From positions 1 to 64,000 of the forward strand of contig JBKBQA010000008.1 of assembly GCA_046292765.1 (NCBI GenBank): a stretch of 64,000 nucleotides of DNA, written 5' to 3'. Below are positions 37,505-44,690 of the stretch, piece after piece (positions within the stretch are counted from its first letter, which is position 1; each line of letters begins with the position of its first letter). The notes beneath the pieces are model-generated. The model saw only the letters and a list, made by a program, of their open reading frames with translations, was not told where the DNA came from and did no database searches. The translations under genes were made by a program, and so were the position numbers. Source of the stretch: PGZG01 sp046292765 (GTDB lineage: Bacteria; Pseudomonadota; Gammaproteobacteria; Pseudomonadales; Alcanivoracaceae).

Positions 37505-37719
37505 AATACCACAATAACATCAGCATGATAGATTTACTCCGCCAGCCCAAAGTCTTACCACCGGGATCAGAGTCACACAACTGGCGAAGTTAGACGGGAG
37601 ACGAAATCAGCACCATGGCTACTCCACTTAGCGCCACGCCTAGCGCGCTCTCACGGTAGCACGCCACGGATCACAATTTAGTGCTCTATTTTTACACGGA
37701 CGACGGACTAGCATACCCA
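37505..37719. other. Left border of the A/T-rich insert
   Basis: No gene is supported in these 215 bp. Base composition changes from GC-rich to A/T-rich shortly after the tRNA CCA. No integrase gene and no repeat of the tRNA 3' end were found. A GTG at 37681 is in frame with the next gene and is an alternative start. Confidence 0.5.
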
Positions 37720-38808
37720 ATGAAGAAGAAGCTTCATTTCGCAACCGAGTATCGTCAACGCCGGGAGAGAAAACTCCACAAGAGAAGGCTGCGGAAAGTT
37801 TCTATAGTGCTAGATCAAGGCATAAGCACTGCATATGCTAAATGTCCAGAGCACCTAACCTTATATAAGCTCCGAGATCGTTCCGAGTTCCTTGAAATGC
37901 TGCAGCAACTCAGGCTCACCGTTGCAGATGGGAAAAGGCGTATCAGAATCGATTTCTCTTGTCTAAACAGCATTGATGCGAGCGCGGCGATTTTACTGCG
38001 CGCAGAGATCGAGAGGATAAAGAAGCTATATCCAAAGCTTGTAGTACGAGGCATCTATCCTCGCAACGTGAAATGCGCTCACGTTCTGGCAAAAATTGGT
38101 GTTTCAAAACTATGTGGAATGCCTCAAAAAATAGGAAATTTCGATGACGTTGTTCACTGGAGCGTCGTCACCGGCGAAGACGTTGATGGAGAGAAGTACG
38201 CAACCGAGTTAATGGCCCCCTATGAGGGAAGACTCCTCGGAGATCTAGATAAGAGACTCTATGTAGGGGTTAGTGAAGCGATGACAAATGTCACCCATCA
38301 TGCATACATAGACGCTAGAGATGACGGCCTAGCGGATACTCATGAGGATGAGCGCCAATGGTGGATGTTTAGCCAAGAGAGGAAAGGACAGCTTCAAGTG
38401 GTCATTTGCGACCTCGGCATCGGCATTCCCAGGACTTTACCCAGAAGTCAAAAGCCTGAACTCGCACCAGTTGTGCGCTGGATGAGAAAAGAGAGCAGGC
38501 AAGATGCCGATGTCCTGTCAGCAGTATTGAAAAAAACCGCGGGCACTAGGCCTGTAGCTCAAGCCCCTGAAGACACGTTTTCTCGAACGGGTCAAGTGCA
38601 CAGGGGCCGCGGGCTTTACAATATTGTTCATGCGGTCAGAGACATTGATAAAGCCTCAATTGCAGTACTGTCAAATAGTGGCGGCTGGATAAAAAGCACC
38701 GACGGTGACAAGGGTGGCGCTAAAGTCCGGTTTAACGACAACATCAAAGGGACTATAATCTCTTGGAGCATTCCCATTGGGCCACACCATGAAAAACAAG
38801 ACGATTAA
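37720..38808 (+). CDS. STAS-like domain fused to GHKL (HATPase) ATP-binding domain
   Basis: From ATG 37720 this is 362 residues (375 from an in-frame GTG at 37681; neither has a clear ribosome-binding site). After a very basic N-terminus, residues about 45-140 look like a STAS/anti-sigma-antagonist fold (RIRIDFSCLNSIDASAAILL). The rest is a GHKL ATPase: N-box E186-x3-N190, G1 box D231-L-G-I-G-I and G2 box G296-R-G. There is no H-box or transmembrane part, so it resembles an anti-sigma-type switch kinase or Hsp90-like sensor more than a classical histidine kinase. Frequent ATA, AGA and AGG codons contrast with its neighbours. Overlaps the next gene by 20 bp. Confidence 0.8.
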   Translation: MKKKLHFATEYRQRRERKLHKRRLRKVSIVLDQGISTAYAKCPEHLTLYKLRDRSEFLEMLQQLRLTVADGKRRIRIDFSCLNSIDASAAILLRAEIERIKKLYPKLVVRGIYPRNVKCAHVLAKIGVSKLCGMPQKIGNFDDVVHWSVVTGEDVDGEKYATELMAPYEGRLLGDLDKRLYVGVSEAMTNVTHHAYIDARDDGLADTHEDERQWWMFSQERKGQLQVVICDLGIGIPRTLPRSQKPELAPVVRWMRKESRQDADVLSAVLKKTAGTRPVAQAPEDTFSRTGQVHRGRGLYNIVHAVRDIDKASIAVLSNSGGWIKSTDGDKGGAKVRFNDNIKGTIISWSIPIGPHHEKQDD

Positions 38809-39130
38809 CATTGCTCTCGATTTCTCGAGATTTCCGGGAGGGCGGTTTAGATCTGACGGTCCAGCCAGCGGAGAAGCATTCAGGGATGATCATCTTGTTC
38901 CCGCAATTAACAATGGCGGAGGAGGGGTAACCGTCATAAGCATGGACGGCGTGGCCGGATATGGATCTTCTTTTCTGGAAGAGGCTTTTGGCGGACTAAT
39001 CCGGTTGGAGCACATTTCTGAAAAGGACTTCTGGAAGAGTTTCTCAATTAGCGCATCAGACTCTGCCCTCTTGAACGAGATAAAGGAATATGTTCATGAG
39101 GCAGAACTCAATACAAGACCTCAGAGCTAA
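38789..39130 (+). CDS. STAS-like DUF4325 protein
   Basis: The 113-residue protein matches the DUF4325 STAS-like pattern: LDFSRFPGGRFRSDGPASGE at the start and GVAGYGSSFLEEAFGGLIR in the middle. These small proteins commonly sit beside GHKL ATPase genes. The ATG at 38789 is inside the end of the ATPase gene (20-bp overlap), so the two are probably translated together. Inference: it is the partner or antagonist of the ATPase. A/T-rich codon use as in the rest of the insert. Confidence 0.8.
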   Translation: MKNKTINIALDFSRFPGGRFRSDGPASGEAFRDDHLVPAINNGGGGVTVISMDGVAGYGSSFLEEAFGGLIRLEHISEKDFWKSFSISASDSALLNEIKEYVHEAELNTRPQS

Positions 39131-39140
39131 GAAGGGAATA

Positions 39141-39635
39141 ATGGAAGCACTGAACGAATTCTGCTCAGTCACAAAAGCATACGCTCCTTGGCTAGCCATC
39201 ATACTTGTCGCATTTGGATGGCTCGTATCTCATTGGACTGCAAACTCAAGGGAGTCTAGGAAGGAAATAAGATCAGCAATAGACAGGTTCAGCGTCAACT
39301 GTAGAGAGTTATGGGAAACCGCTAAAGATTATCACACCGCTTCGACTCATTGTTCGAATACTGCATGCAAAGTTAAATCATTACTCTCCCAACTTTCGAT
39401 CATCATCCCATACTGTGAATCGCTCGGAATTAGCGATCAGATATCCAAAGACATTACGGCTCTTAGGCAAGAAGTTACCCTGAAGAATTTCGACGCTCCT
39501 AGCAGTTTCTCATCCGTGAATATCAAGGACCCTAGACTCACGAGGATTTCAGGTAGCATGGATATATTGCTTCTAAGCATCGAACAGGCGTTCGCGAAAA
39601 AATATCACAACGGAAGAAAGAATAAGAAAGCCTAG
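39141..39635 (+). CDS. Single-pass membrane protein of the insert, unknown family
   Basis: Not recognised. The 164-residue protein has one strong N-terminal membrane segment (about 12-31, AYAPWLAIILVAFGWLVS) and then a helical, polar cytoplasmic or periplasmic part with four Cys and a Lys-rich end. The ATG at 39141 follows GAAGGGAA and comes 10 bp after the DUF4325 stop; ATGs at 39090 and 39096 overlap that gene and lack a site. As third gene of the module it could be the membrane-acting output. Confidence 0.65.
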   Translation: MEALNEFCSVTKAYAPWLAIILVAFGWLVSHWTANSRESRKEIRSAIDRFSVNCRELWETAKDYHTASTHCSNTACKVKSLLSQLSIIIPYCESLGISDQISKDITALRQEVTLKNFDAPSSFSSVNIKDPRLTRISGSMDILLLSIEQAFAKKYHNGRKNKKA

Positions 39636-39785
39636 AATGGCATAAAAAATATTGTTCGCTTCGCACCACAACGCGCCAACGAATGTCGCGCACAAGCAAG
39701 GAATTGCTTTACGCAATCTCCATTCATTGAACCAAAGACGGTAATATGTGAAGCCATACTTCTCTGAATCCGAGCACTTATCCAA
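39573..39785 (-). CDS. Possible small membrane protein, antisense overlap
   Basis: A 70-codon frame (TTG start) encodes a peptide with a clear hydrophobic segment (NIFYAILGFLILSSVVIFF) near its C-terminus. It overlaps 63 bp of the preceding plus-strand gene on the opposite strand. There is no Shine-Dalgarno and no ATG. It may be a remnant or chance ORF. Confidence 0.25.
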   Translation of the reverse strand: MDKCSDSEKYGFTYYRLWFNEWRLRKAIPCLCATFVGALWCEANNIFYAILGFLILSSVVIFFRERLFDA

Positions 39786-39923
39786 AATTTGGCGCTGCGT
39801 GCCCGCTCACTACCAATCCAACCACCCACACCCCCCCGCCCCTACAAATGAGATTCACTTGCATTTAGGGTGCCACCCACTCAAAATGCCGGTCCCCGAT
39901 TTCCTGCTCCTGTCGAGGCTCCG

Positions 39924-40532
39924 ATGTCCCTGATTCTCCCCGACTGGCTTGCCAATGGCGGCCCGGTGATGTGGCTTTTGCTCGGCCTGTCGCTGATTGC
40001 CAGCGCCATCGTGATCGCCAAGTTGATCCAGTTTGCCCTGATCCGGCCGTTGGATGCCGGTCCGGGTGATGCTGTCCTTGATCTGCTCCGCCAGGGTCAG
40101 CCGGAGGCCGCCATCAATCAGGCCGAGACCGGTAAAGACCCTCTCAGTCGCACGTTGCAGGCAACGCTGGCTATTGAACATGGCTGGGAGGACGAGGCCG
40201 TGCGCGTGGCCCGGCAGCAAATCGAGTCATTGCGTGGCGGTCTGCGGGCGCTGGAACTGATTGCGGCGGTGGCACCGCTGCTGGGGCTGCTTGGCACCGT
40301 GTTCGGCATGATTGAGGCGTTCCGGGCGCTTGAACAGGCCGGCACTCAGGTGGACCCGTCGCTGCTTTCCGGCGGCATCTGGGAAGCCCTTCTAACCACC
40401 GCAGCTGGTCTCAGTGTCGCGATTCCGACGCTGGCGGCATTCCACTGGTTTGATCGTTCACTGGAGCGGCTGCGCTTCCTGCTGGAGGACCGGCTCGCCC
40501 GGCTGGCTTCCTTGCGGGGCCGGCAAGCCTGA
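39924..40532 (+). CDS. exbB: ExbB/TolQ/MotA-type proton channel protein
   Basis: Inner-membrane pentamer that, with ExbD, uses the proton gradient to energise TonB. The 202-residue protein has three membrane segments: about 11-33, then LRALELIAAVAPLLGLLGTVFGMIEAF and a third after ALLTTAAGLSVAIPTLAA. The latter two carry the MotA/TolQ/ExbB signature. ATG at 39924 (MSLILPDW) follows GAGG; the frame is open upstream without a better start. First of a four-gene operon with two exbD genes and tonB. Confidence 0.92.
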   Translation: MSLILPDWLANGGPVMWLLLGLSLIASAIVIAKLIQFALIRPLDAGPGDAVLDLLRQGQPEAAINQAETGKDPLSRTLQATLAIEHGWEDEAVRVARQQIESLRGGLRALELIAAVAPLLGLLGTVFGMIEAFRALEQAGTQVDPSLLSGGIWEALLTTAAGLSVAIPTLAAFHWFDRSLERLRFLLEDRLARLASLRGRQA

Positions 40533-40537
40533 CCGCC

Positions 40538-40921
40538 ATGCGGATTGACGCACCAGCACGCAAACCTGTCAGCATCAGCCTGACACCACTGATTGATGTG
40601 GTGTTCATCCTGCTGGTGTTTTTCATGTTGGCGACCAGGTTCATCGAACTCGGCCAGCAACCCCTGTCGGTGGCGGTGGCCGGCGAGCAGCAGCTGACCG
40701 ATGACGACGTTCTGCTGGTCCGGGTACTGGGCAGCGATCAGGTGGAGCTGAACGGCAAACCACTGGCACTGGAGACGCTGGCGACAACACTCGCCAGCAA
40801 ACCGACCTCACCGGTTTTTGTCAGCAGCGGCGATCTGGCGTCGCTTCAGGATGTGCTGAACGTCACCGATCTGCTGCAACAGGCGGGCATGCGCGATGTC
40901 CATCTGGAGTTGCTGCCATGA
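40538..40921 (+). CDS. exbD: Biopolymer transport protein ExbD (first copy)
   Basis: The 127-residue protein has a short cytoplasmic N-terminus, one membrane helix (SLTPLIDVVFILLVFFML) with the conserved proton-binding D20, and a periplasmic domain. It starts 5 bp after exbB and overlaps the second exbD copy by 4 bp. Confidence 0.93.
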   Translation: MRIDAPARKPVSISLTPLIDVVFILLVFFMLATRFIELGQQPLSVAVAGEQQLTDDDVLLVRVLGSDQVELNGKPLALETLATTLASKPTSPVFVSSGDLASLQDVLNVTDLLQQAGMRDVHLELLP

Positions 40922-41322
40922 AACGCCTGAGTCTCGATACGCCGGCGAGTCGTCGACCTGACATCGAACCGGTGTTGCCGTTGATCAATGTGGTGTTTCT
41001 GCTGCTGATTTTTTTTATGGTTGCCGGGCGCATGGCGCCGTCCCTGCCAGCCGACATCACGCCACCGGCCAGTCAGGTGGCACAACCGGCCAATGATGAT
41101 CCGGTGGAGATCGTGGTCAACGCGCGGGGCGAGGTCAGCTGGCGTGGCGAGGGGGTCGCGCTGGCCGATCTGCCGGACCGGCTCGACGGCATTCGCAAGG
41201 ACCGTCCGGTGACCGTGCTGACCGACGGCGATATACCGGTGATGCTGTTGCGACCGGCTCTTGAGGCGCTGCGTGATGCCGGCATTACCGATGTGCTGCT
41301 GCTGACCAGGAGGCAGCCGTGA
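40918..41322 (+). CDS. ExbD-like protein with Asn replacing the membrane Asp (second copy)
   Basis: The 134-residue protein has ExbD topology: basic N-terminus, membrane helix LPLINVVFLLLIFFMVA and a periplasmic ExbD fold. The conserved Asp of the helix is N24 (codon AAT at 40987-40989), so this subunit should not carry protons itself. It overlaps the first exbD and tonB by 4 bp each, which suggests an ExbD1/ExbD2 heterodimer made in equal amounts. It may have a structural or regulatory role. Confidence 0.88.
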   Translation: MKRLSLDTPASRRPDIEPVLPLINVVFLLLIFFMVAGRMAPSLPADITPPASQVAQPANDDPVEIVVNARGEVSWRGEGVALADLPDRLDGIRKDRPVTVLTDGDIPVMLLRPALEALRDAGITDVLLLTRRQP

Positions 41323-41996
41323 GCCTGACCCGCAAGGCGTTGGCGCTGGTGCTGGCGGTGGCTCTGCACTTGCCACTGTTCCTGCATGAACCGGCCGGAC
41401 TTCAGCAGGGAGAAGCCCCCGAGGGCCGTGCCACCCAGACCGGCGTGACGCTCAAACTTGCCGGCAAACCACCCGCGCCTGCCCGGGCAGCCGGGGCGCC
41501 CGCGCCGCCGCCCGTCGCGCGACCGGTGGCACCGACACCGCGCCCCGCCCGTACCGTCTCCGCACCGGCGGCGCCTTCCACGCCGCGGGAGCTAACCGCC
41601 GCGCGGGAAAGCACGGCAACAGAAGACGAGGAAGCCGGTGCCAGTGAAGCCCGGGAGGGTGGTCAGGTGATGGGCCTTGGCGGCGCCTCCCGCGACGGCC
41701 AGCAGGACGATGATATCGAGCGCTATCTGGGTGTCATTCGCAGTCGGGTGCAGCGTCTGATCGAGTACCCGCAGCAGGCTCGCCTGCGTCGTCAGCAAGG
41801 CACAGTAACGATTGCGTTCTCGATTGATAGCGACGGCCGCGCCCGCAATATCGAAGTGGTCAGCAGCTCCGGCAGCGCGCTGCTTGATCAGGCCGCAGTG
41901 CGGCTGTTTGAACGCCTGCGCTTACCCCCCCCGGGGCCGGAGCTACTACCGCTACTTCAGCGACGCTCGATTCCGGTGGTCTACGAACTGCGCTGA
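41319..41996 (+). CDS. tonB: TonB-family energy transducer
   Basis: The 225-residue protein has an N-terminal membrane anchor (about 6-22), a Pro/Ala-rich spanning region (about 48-95, many APAPPP-like repeats), an acidic linker and a C-terminal TonB domain (about 140-225; YPQQARLRRQQGTVTIAFSID). GTG start at 41319 overlaps the second exbD. No TonB-dependent receptor gene is adjacent, so the served receptor is unknown. Confidence 0.9.
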   Translation: MSLTRKALALVLAVALHLPLFLHEPAGLQQGEAPEGRATQTGVTLKLAGKPPAPARAAGAPAPPPVARPVAPTPRPARTVSAPAAPSTPRELTAARESTATEDEEAGASEAREGGQVMGLGGASRDGQQDDDIERYLGVIRSRVQRLIEYPQQARLRRQQGTVTIAFSIDSDGRARNIEVVSSSGSALLDQAAVRLFERLRLPPPGPELLPLLQRRSIPVVYELR

Positions 41997-42100
41997 CCTG
42001 CCCGTTCGTCGCACATTTACAACCGTTCACGTAACTTTCCGGCCCGCAGCCCGAATCTGTGACTGCCATCACTGTCTCTTCTCAACAGACATTAATTTGC

Positions 42101-42106
42101 TATGAT
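42101..42106 (+). promoter_or_regulatory. -10 box close to endA start codon
   Basis: TATGAT ends only 6 bp before the endA ATG. A transcript from it would begin at or beside the ATG and be nearly leaderless. No good -35 is seen, and TGC directly before the box resembles an extended -10. Confidence 0.4.
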
Positions 42107-42112
42107 CAAGCC

Positions 42113-42754
42113 ATGAGTCGACAAAAAAGCTTCATCAGGACGTTGTTCATCATTGCCACGGTGGTGTTGCCGTCGTTGTCTCTGGCCAATGATCCCAACG
42201 AGGTGCTGCTTAACCGGGTCTATGCCTCGGGCGGGCAAACGCTGTACTGCGGGGCCAGTTTCTCTGCCGGGGACCGAGGTATTCGTGTCGACTCCATTTA
42301 TGGCAGTCACCTGTTGCTGCGGCACTTCGGATGTATCACCTCACGCCAGTGCGCCAACAAGCCCGAGTACGTGGCGGTGGCCAGCGACCTCCACAACCTG
42401 TACCCGATGCAACGCGGTACCGAAATCGATCGCCGCGGCAGCCAGTTCGGCGACCTGCCCCCTGACAGCCGCGAGAATGACTGCGGCTATCGCATCGCCT
42501 TCCAGACTTTTGAGCCACCAGAACATGCCAAAGGCAATGTTGCTCGCGCCATGCTGTACATGCATCGGCATCACAATCTGCCATTGGTAGGCACGCTGGA
42601 AATGTATCAGCGCTGGCATCGTCTTGATCCACCTGATCCCGCCGAGCGCGCCCGTAATGAAGCCATTGGCCGCATTCAGGGCAATCGCAATCCCTACATC
42701 GACAATCCGGATCTGGTCGACAGGTTAAGCAACATCGGCAACATCGGCCGATAA
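42113..42754 (+). CDS. endA: Endonuclease I, periplasmic/secreted DNase
   Basis: Non-specific DNase of the EndA/Dns family. The 213-residue protein has a signal peptide (to about LSLA, residue 24), the core DLHNLYPMQRGTEIDRRGSQF with the catalytic His and an Arg, and the terminal RNPYIDNPDLVDRL. Cys residues at CGAS, CITSRQC and NDCGY fit disulfides. ATG at 42113 (MSRQKSFIR) precedes the hydrophobic leader; a start at 42059 would mask it. Confidence 0.92.
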   Translation: MSRQKSFIRTLFIIATVVLPSLSLANDPNEVLLNRVYASGGQTLYCGASFSAGDRGIRVDSIYGSHLLLRHFGCITSRQCANKPEYVAVASDLHNLYPMQRGTEIDRRGSQFGDLPPDSRENDCGYRIAFQTFEPPEHAKGNVARAMLYMHRHHNLPLVGTLEMYQRWHRLDPPDPAERARNEAIGRIQGNRNPYIDNPDLVDRLSNIGNIGR

Positions 42755-42784
42755 AAAAAGCCGGCGAGAATCGCCGGCTTTTTT
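42753..42784. terminator. bidirectional terminator after endA
   Basis: A7-GCCGGCGA, 3-base loop, TCGCCGGC-T6 between convergent endA and the acyl-CoA dehydrogenase gene. Confidence 0.93.
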
Positions 42785-42798
42785 CTTTCTCTACACTT

Positions 42799-44577
42799 TC
42801 AGAATGCCTCTGCCGACAGTGCCATCATGGTGTCGCTGCCGGCACGCATCTGCTCCGCCAGCGCCCGGGCTTTCGGCAGCAGTCGCTCGAAGTAGAAACG
42901 ACCGGTGATCAGCTTGGTGGCCTGCAACGGCTGATCCGCTTGCCTTGCTGCCACCGCCATCATCCGCGCCCACAACCAGGCGTAGACAACATAACCAAAC
43001 ACATCCAGGTACTCACAGGCAGAGGCACTGATTGCATTCGGGTCCCGGCCTGCCTGAGCCAGCAGCTCGCCGGTCAGCGACTCGAGCAGATCCAGCGCCT
43101 CAGCAAGCTGATCCAGCTGCGTGCCGATGGCCGCTGTCTGACGATTCGCTGCCAACCACTCGCGGGCATCGGCGAGGAACGCCTGCACTGACTTGCCGCC
43201 ATTGCGCGCTACCTTGCGGCCAGCCAGATCCAGTGCCTGAATACCGTTGGTGCCTTCATAGATCTGGGCGATACGGGCATCACGGACAAACTGTTCCATA
43301 CCCCACTCGCGGATATAGCCGTGACCGCCGAACACCTGCTGGCCAATCACACAGGTTTCCAGGCCGCGATCGGTAAAGAACGCTTTCGCCACCGGCGTCA
43401 GCAGCGCCACCCGATCTTCTGCTTTGGCTTTCACCGCAGCGTCTTCGCCGAACTTGGCGGTATCGAGCTGCAAGCCAAGATAGGCCGCCAGTGCCCGGCC
43501 GCCTTCGTTCAGGGCTCGCATGGTCATCAGCATGCGGCGCACATCGCCATGGTGGATAATCGGATCGGCATTGGCGCCGGCATTTTTTACGCCATCGGCA
43601 GCCCGACCCTGCAGACGGTCTTTTGCGTAAGCGACCGCGCTCTGGTAACTCGCCTCACCGAGGCCGGTTCCCTGTAAACCAATCGACAAGCGCTCATAGT
43701 TCATCATGGTGAACATCGCCGCGAGGCCCTGGTTTTCTTCGCCCACCAGCCAGCCGGTGGCGTCATCAAAATTGAGCACACAGGTGGCGGAGCCCTTGAT
43801 GCCCATCTTGTGTTCGATGGAACCGCATTTCACGCCATTGCGTTCGCCGGCATTGCCACTGGCGTCGGGCAAAAACTTCGGCACCAGAAACAGGGAAATA
43901 CCTTTGGAGCCTTCCGGTGCCCCCGGCAGCTTCGCCAGCACCAGATGGATGATGTTACTGGTCAGGTCGTGCTCGCCACCGGTGATAAAAATCTTGGTGC
44001 CGGACACCTTGAATGAGCCATCGCCGTTCGGTACCGCTCGGGTGCGCATGATGCCAAGATCAGTGCCGCAGTGCGGTTCGGTCAGACACATGGTGCCGGC
44101 CCATTCACCGCTGTACATCTTCGGCAAGTACCTGTCTTTCAGCTCGTCGCTGGCATGCGCATCAAGGCACAAGGTGGCGCCGTTGGACAACAGCGGATAC
44201 AGCGCGAACGAGGTGTTGGTGGCGTGGATCATTTCCTCAAACAACACGGAAAGGCTCTTCGGCATACCCTGGCCGCCGTAAACCGGATTGCCCGCCAGCG
44301 CGGTCCAGCCGTTCTCGGCGAAGGTGGTGTACGCCTCCTTGAAGCCCTTCGGCGTGGTCACCACACCATCATCCCACTGACAGCCCTCTTCATCGCCAGA
44401 ACGATTCAGCGGCAGCAACAAACCTTCCACCATCTTGCCGGCTTCCTCGAGAATGGCGTCGGCGAGATCGCGGGTGACTTCCGCCGTCGCCGGCATCGAT
44501 GCCCACAGCGTCTCGGCTTCGAACACGTCATTGAGGACAAAACGCATATCGTCGAGCGGTGCTTTATAGGTCGCCAT
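42799..44577 (-). CDS. Acyl-CoA dehydrogenase (long form, FadE1/FadE2-like)
   Basis: First step of fatty-acid beta-oxidation: FAD-dependent alpha,beta-desaturation of acyl-CoA. The 592-residue protein has an acyl-CoA dehydrogenase core (CLTEPHCGTDLG, GTKIFITGGEHD, QVFGGHGYIREWGMEQFVRD) with catalytic Glu in YEGTNGIQALDL (near 430) and an extra C-terminal domain of about 130 residues. This long type resembles Pseudomonas PA0506-PA0508. ATG at 44577 follows AGGAG. About 60% alike by eye to the next gene, so a tandem duplicate. Confidence 0.93.
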   Translation of the reverse strand: MATYKAPLDDMRFVLNDVFEAETLWASMPATAEVTRDLADAILEEAGKMVEGLLLPLNRSGDEEGCQWDDGVVTTPKGFKEAYTTFAENGWTALAGNPVYGGQGMPKSLSVLFEEMIHATNTSFALYPLLSNGATLCLDAHASDELKDRYLPKMYSGEWAGTMCLTEPHCGTDLGIMRTRAVPNGDGSFKVSGTKIFITGGEHDLTSNIIHLVLAKLPGAPEGSKGISLFLVPKFLPDASGNAGERNGVKCGSIEHKMGIKGSATCVLNFDDATGWLVGEENQGLAAMFTMMNYERLSIGLQGTGLGEASYQSAVAYAKDRLQGRAADGVKNAGANADPIIHHGDVRRMLMTMRALNEGGRALAAYLGLQLDTAKFGEDAAVKAKAEDRVALLTPVAKAFFTDRGLETCVIGQQVFGGHGYIREWGMEQFVRDARIAQIYEGTNGIQALDLAGRKVARNGGKSVQAFLADAREWLAANRQTAAIGTQLDQLAEALDLLESLTGELLAQAGRDPNAISASACEYLDVFGYVVYAWLWARMMAVAARQADQPLQATKLITGRFYFERLLPKARALAEQMRAGSDTMMALSAEAF

Positions 44578-44638
44578 GCTGTTCTCCTGTAACGGCCCGG
44601 CCCAATGGCCGTGACCTGAAAGTCATGCCTGTTAAACA

Positions 44639-44666
44639 ACAATGCCCGCGTGATGGCGGGCATTGT
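44639..44666 (-). terminator. hairpin between the two acyl-CoA dehydrogenase genes
   Basis: A perfect 11-bp stem (ACAATGCCCGC / GCGGGCATTGT, 6-base loop) is followed on the minus strand by a TTG-rich stretch (TTGTTT). It may partly terminate the upstream gene and let a lower level of readthrough into the next one. Confidence 0.6.
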
Positions 44667-44690
44667 CGTGGCTCACAAGGATGGTGCGGA

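Noticed and set aside
39800..39900. Duplicated tRNA 3' end (att site) at the right border of the insert
   Set aside because: GGTGCCACCC looks faintly like the tRNA end but does not match beyond a few bases.
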